Assembly: GCA_024277595.1 (NCBI GenBank)
Contig: JAJRUV010000144.1
Location: 1-33,123, forward strand
Source: Gammaproteobacteria bacterium
GTDB taxonomy: Bacteria > Pseudomonadota > Gammaproteobacteria > Thiohalospirales > Thiohalospiraceae
DNA length: 33,123 nucleotides
Direction of reading: 5' to 3'
This document shows positions 30,307 to 33,123 of the stretch, piece after piece; the first letter of the stretch is position 1, and every line of letters starts with the position of its first letter. The notes under the pieces were generated by a model. That model did not search any database. It was not told the DNA's origin and was given only the letters and a program-made list of their open reading frames with translations. The position numbers and the translations under genes were made by a program.

Positions 30307-33102
30307 ATGACCCGGTCCTGCATCAATATCTGCCTGCTTGCGGTGATATCACTGTTGTTTGGAGTGATATGGCAAGGCTCTGCTTTAGCTGCCATGCCAG
30401 TGGTTCAGCCATTGGGTCAGATTACGGATAGTTTACAGGGGCCCAGCCGGGTTGCTGTTGATGCTGCGGGCAATCTCTATGTGGCAAACATCTCCGGCAA
30501 GAACATTGTCAAGTTCGATAAATATGGAAATCGTACGGCAGTTTTTGGCAGCGTTGCGGTATCCGGTTATGGTTTGGCGGTCAGGCCTGATGGCAGCGCA
30601 ATTTATGCCGCGACGGGAACCGGGGTTGTGGTTCTTGATGCCGCTGGTATTTCGCAGGGTTATCTGGGGGCTGGCCCCGGTGAATTTCAGGATGCTGGAG
30701 CCATTGCTGTTGCGTTGAATGGCGATGTTCTGGTTGCTGATACTGTGACTCGACAGGTCAAGGTTTTTTCGGCGGCCGGTGGCTCTTTTGTGCTGTCCGG
30801 TGTCGGTTTTGGTGGGATTTCCAGTATTGCTGTTGACCCGGTTCAGGGTGACATCTATATCGCTGACCCGATTTTTGAAGGGACACAAACTCCGCAACTC
30901 TATGTTTTTCATTCCGACTATACGTTGAAGTCTCAGCTTGATGCGGCAACGGCTTTTGGTTCACGACTTCAATACTTTGGGGGTTTAACTTTTGATGCCG
31001 CCAACCGTCTTTATGCGGCCGATTCAGAATCTGGCAATATTCGCATTCTTGAACTTCCAGCAACCCTTCTGGGTACTTACGGAAGCGGTTCAACAATTAT
31101 CCGCCCCAATTCAATTGCATTTGATGCTGTGACGGGGCGTCTGTTTGTGATCTGGGCGGGAAATCGTGTCGACGTTTTTGGTGTCGATGGGGGAAGTACT
31201 CCAGTTCAGGTCAATACGGCGCCAGGTGTTCCGCAGCCAATTACCGTTGGTGAGGTTGGCAGTCTGACTCCCGGACTTCAGTTTGCTAATTCTGTCGATG
31301 CCGAGCATGATGCTCTGACCTATAACGTGCGGGTTTTTGATGCAGCTGGCAGCCCTGTTGCGGCATTCAGCGTTGCAGAAGGATCGGGCCCGACTGTTGC
31401 CACGGTTGGTTCAGCACTGGTCGAGAATGCTGAGTATACCTGGCAGGTTCAGGCTGATGATGGCCAGGCAACGTCCAGCTGGTCGGCAGCAACCACGATT
31501 GCCATAAATGCCGTGGAAGAGCCCCCGACTGCGCCTGTGCTGGATTCATTTTTAGCCGGTGAAACAGCCGGTAGCTCTGCGACTCTTACCTGGGTCGCCT
31601 CGAGTGACGCTGATCCCAACGCGACACTTAGCTATCGTACCGAAGTTTTTGAGGGGACGGCCCTGGTGGCCAGTAAGACGACTTCGGTTGCCAGTGTTGG
31701 CTTGAGTGATCTTTCGTCCGGATTGATCCCTGGTGCGACTTACAGCTGGCGGGTTGTCGCGGTAGATAACACTTCGCTTGAAACGATTTCGACCAATAAT
31801 GGCAGTTTTGTTTTTCAACCCTCTGCTCTCAAGATTACGTCCAGTGTCGCTGGATCCAAGGTCTATCTTGGTGGCCACCATGGCTATGCGGGCCGTGCTT
31901 TGGGAGTTGTTCCTGTAGAGGTGCGTGACTTGCCTGCAGGGAGCTACTCTATTGTGGTTGAAGCGGCAGGGTTTGAACCCTATGTTGCGACAGTGGCTCT
32001 TGATCAGGATGCCACTGTTGAGGTCGTCGCTGATCTGAAGGGAGCACGTCTGGCAACAGGTTTTGCCACACATGGCCTTGATCTGGCTGGGCAGGCAGTG
32101 GCCGGAGTTGATGTTGCGCCGATTGTTGTTGACCTGAACAAAGACGGTGTTCTCGATTTGCTGCTGGCCAACAATGGCACTCTTGCCTTTTATGCCGGTT
32201 CGGTTGTTCAGGATCCGCTGACAAACGAGACAATTGAGAACCTGGCCAATAGAAATTCTGGTTTGAATACGCCGAGCCGGGTTGTTTTCTCGACAACAGG
32301 ACAACCACTGGCATTGCCGCAGATCGCCGGTGCCACTCCCTGTCTGGTTGACTGGAACAATGACGACCAATTTGACTTGCTGGTTGGTGGCGCGGATGGC
32401 TCTGTGAATCTTTTCCTGGGTGATGGCAGTGCCAACTACTTTGCGGTTTCCGGGCAATGGCTGGTTTCCGTCGGTTCACAGGCAATTCCTGTAGTAGCAG
32501 ATCTGGATGGTGATGGAGACAAGGATCTGATTGTTGGTTCGGGGAATGACCTGTTGCTGTTTAACAATGTTGGAACGGATGACCAACCGGTTCTGGATAC
32601 CCAGTCGGCTCTCGGCACACTGACCGCACCCGTTGTTCCGCTTTTCACAGACTGGAATGCTGATGGAACACGCGAGTTGATGGTGCTTGTTCAGGGTGAA
32701 CTGTTCGAGGCTCTTATGAGCAACGGTCAGGTAACTTCCCTGGCAACCACAGGGCTGAGTGTCGCAGGGGCCGATCGTGTATTCGCTCTGAATTTTGCGG
32801 ACAGTCACTACAACGATCTTGTTTTCGGAACATCTGCGGGCTCTCTGGTGGTAGCAAACAGCCAGCAGGGCGGGTTCTCTCCTGCCTATAAGGAGGCTCT
32901 GCTGGTCAAACTTGCAGATGTTGAGCAGCTGGTTCTGTCTCAGGCTCCTGGTCTGATCGGTCGGGTTGCAAATATTGCCAGTCGTATCGGGCGTGGAAAA
33001 TATGCCTCTGCTCAAAAACGGGCGGAGCAATTACGAATCATGCTTGGTACCGGGACACCTGCTGCCGTGGCCATAAATGAGCTTGCTAACATTTTGAATT
33101 GA
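30307..33102 (+). CDS. Large secreted protein: NHL beta-propeller, FnIII-like domains, PEGA, FG-GAP/VCBS repeats
   Basis: A 931-residue exported protein. Signal peptide at 1 to about 29 (INICLLAVISLLFGVIWQGSALA). Residues about 35-310 are NHL/SMP-30-like propeller blades (GPSRVAVDAAGNLYVANISGKNIVKFD; GAIAVALNGDVLVADTVTRQVKVF). About 320-520 are two FnIII-like domains (TPGLQFANSVDAEHDALTYNVRVFD; YTWQVQADDGQA; YSWRVVAVDN). About 525-595 is a PEGA domain (GVVPVEVRDLPAGSYSIVVEAAGFEPY). About 610-830 are FG-GAP/VCBS-like Ca-binding repeats (DLNKDGVLDLLLANNG; DWNNDDQFDLLVGG; DLDGDGDKDLIVGSG; DWNADGTRELM). A helical tail closes it. Probably an extracellular or surface adhesion/scaffold protein. ATG at 30307 with AGGAGG (30294-30299); the frame is open from 30166 but the signal peptide sets the start. 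Confidence 0.9.
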   Translation: MTRSCINICLLAVISLLFGVIWQGSALAAMPVVQPLGQITDSLQGPSRVAVDAAGNLYVANISGKNIVKFDKYGNRTAVFGSVAVSGYGLAVRPDGSAIYAATGTGVVVLDAAGISQGYLGAGPGEFQDAGAIAVALNGDVLVADTVTRQVKVFSAAGGSFVLSGVGFGGISSIAVDPVQGDIYIADPIFEGTQTPQLYVFHSDYTLKSQLDAATAFGSRLQYFGGLTFDAANRLYAADSESGNIRILELPATLLGTYGSGSTIIRPNSIAFDAVTGRLFVIWAGNRVDVFGVDGGSTPVQVNTAPGVPQPITVGEVGSLTPGLQFANSVDAEHDALTYNVRVFDAAGSPVAAFSVAEGSGPTVATVGSALVENAEYTWQVQADDGQATSSWSAATTIAINAVEEPPTAPVLDSFLAGETAGSSATLTWVASSDADPNATLSYRTEVFEGTALVASKTTSVASVGLSDLSSGLIPGATYSWRVVAVDNTSLETISTNNGSFVFQPSALKITSSVAGSKVYLGGHHGYAGRALGVVPVEVRDLPAGSYSIVVEAAGFEPYVATVALDQDATVEVVADLKGARLATGFATHGLDLAGQAVAGVDVAPIVVDLNKDGVLDLLLANNGTLAFYAGSVVQDPLTNETIENLANRNSGLNTPSRVVFSTTGQPLALPQIAGATPCLVDWNNDDQFDLLVGGADGSVNLFLGDGSANYFAVSGQWLVSVGSQAIPVVADLDGDGDKDLIVGSGNDLLLFNNVGTDDQPVLDTQSALGTLTAPVVPLFTDWNADGTRELMVLVQGELFEALMSNGQVTSLATTGLSVAGADRVFALNFADSHYNDLVFGTSAGSLVVANSQQGGFSPAYKEALLVKLADVEQLVLSQAPGLIGRVANIASRIGRGKYASAQKRAEQLRIMLGTGTPAAVAINELANILN

Positions 33103-33123
33103 ACTATAATTAGCGAATATTAA

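Noticed and set aside
1-33123. tRNA or rRNA genes, insertion sequences, phage genes
   Set aside because: No cloverleaf-like tRNA, rRNA stretch, transposase or integrase was seen on either strand.

Overview
The window looks like chromosome from an anaerobic, probably metal- or sulfur-respiring member of the Desulfuromonadia (Desulfuromonas/Pelobacter/Geobacter-like 'deltaproteobacteria'). The basis is a bacterial complex I operon, a c-type-haem-binding histidine kinase, a small diheme cytochrome, a class III (oxygen-sensitive) ribonucleotide reductase, a response regulator with a DUF4388/PATAN-like domain, roadblock proteins, an NtrC-type regulator, a candidate sigma-54 promoter and a secreted NHL/PEGA/FG-GAP protein. 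This placement is inferred from gene content; no 16S or other marker is present.

Layout. 1-7121: nuoH (5' end cut by the window and interrupted by an in-frame TAA), nuoI, J, K, L, M, N, mostly with ATGA-type overlaps; two gaps in the operon (nuoI-nuoJ, nuoL-nuoM) carry heptamer tandem repeats. 7155-8194: a GST-fold protein and a CoA-binding protein. 8226-8734: a roughly 0.5 kb non-coding element with long inverted-repeat ends. 8782-13658: threonine aldolase, HDOD protein, BioD-like/DRTGG protein, TPR protein and YbaK deacylase, closed by a strong terminator. 13895-18911: a signalling operon with its own promoter: histidine kinase, REC-DUF4388 regulator, two roadblock-like proteins, and two paralogous sensor-domain proteins (one secreted, one membrane-bound with HAMP but no output domain). 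18961-19377: nikR on the minus strand. 19508-22673: a pair of NrdR boxes, then nrdD, a separate 47-residue glycyl-radical protein, nrdG and a terminator. 22702-23768: small minus-strand genes (one-TM peptide, diheme cytochrome, membrane protein). 23926-25446: murI and a GerMN-domain protein. 25484-25759: a structured RNA region rich in GGA motifs and a leader with two competing hairpins. 25773-30097: a conserved acidic-tail protein, a pseudopilin-like protein, a haem-binding sensor kinase and an NtrC-type regulator. 30133-33102: terminator, structured leader and a large secreted beta-propeller protein.

The strongest candidate for something unusual is the class III ribonucleotide reductase. 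The catalytic chain stops just before the glycyl-radical segment, and that segment follows as its own gene with its own ribosome binding site, then the activase. The break falls inside the zinc ribbon, so the fourth expected metal ligand sits on the small protein. Next come the output-less sensor/roadblock two-component cluster and the structured RNA at 25484-25650, whose 19-bp helix depends on G-U pairs. The nonsense codon in nuoH is either a real recent inactivation or an assembly error and should be checked first.
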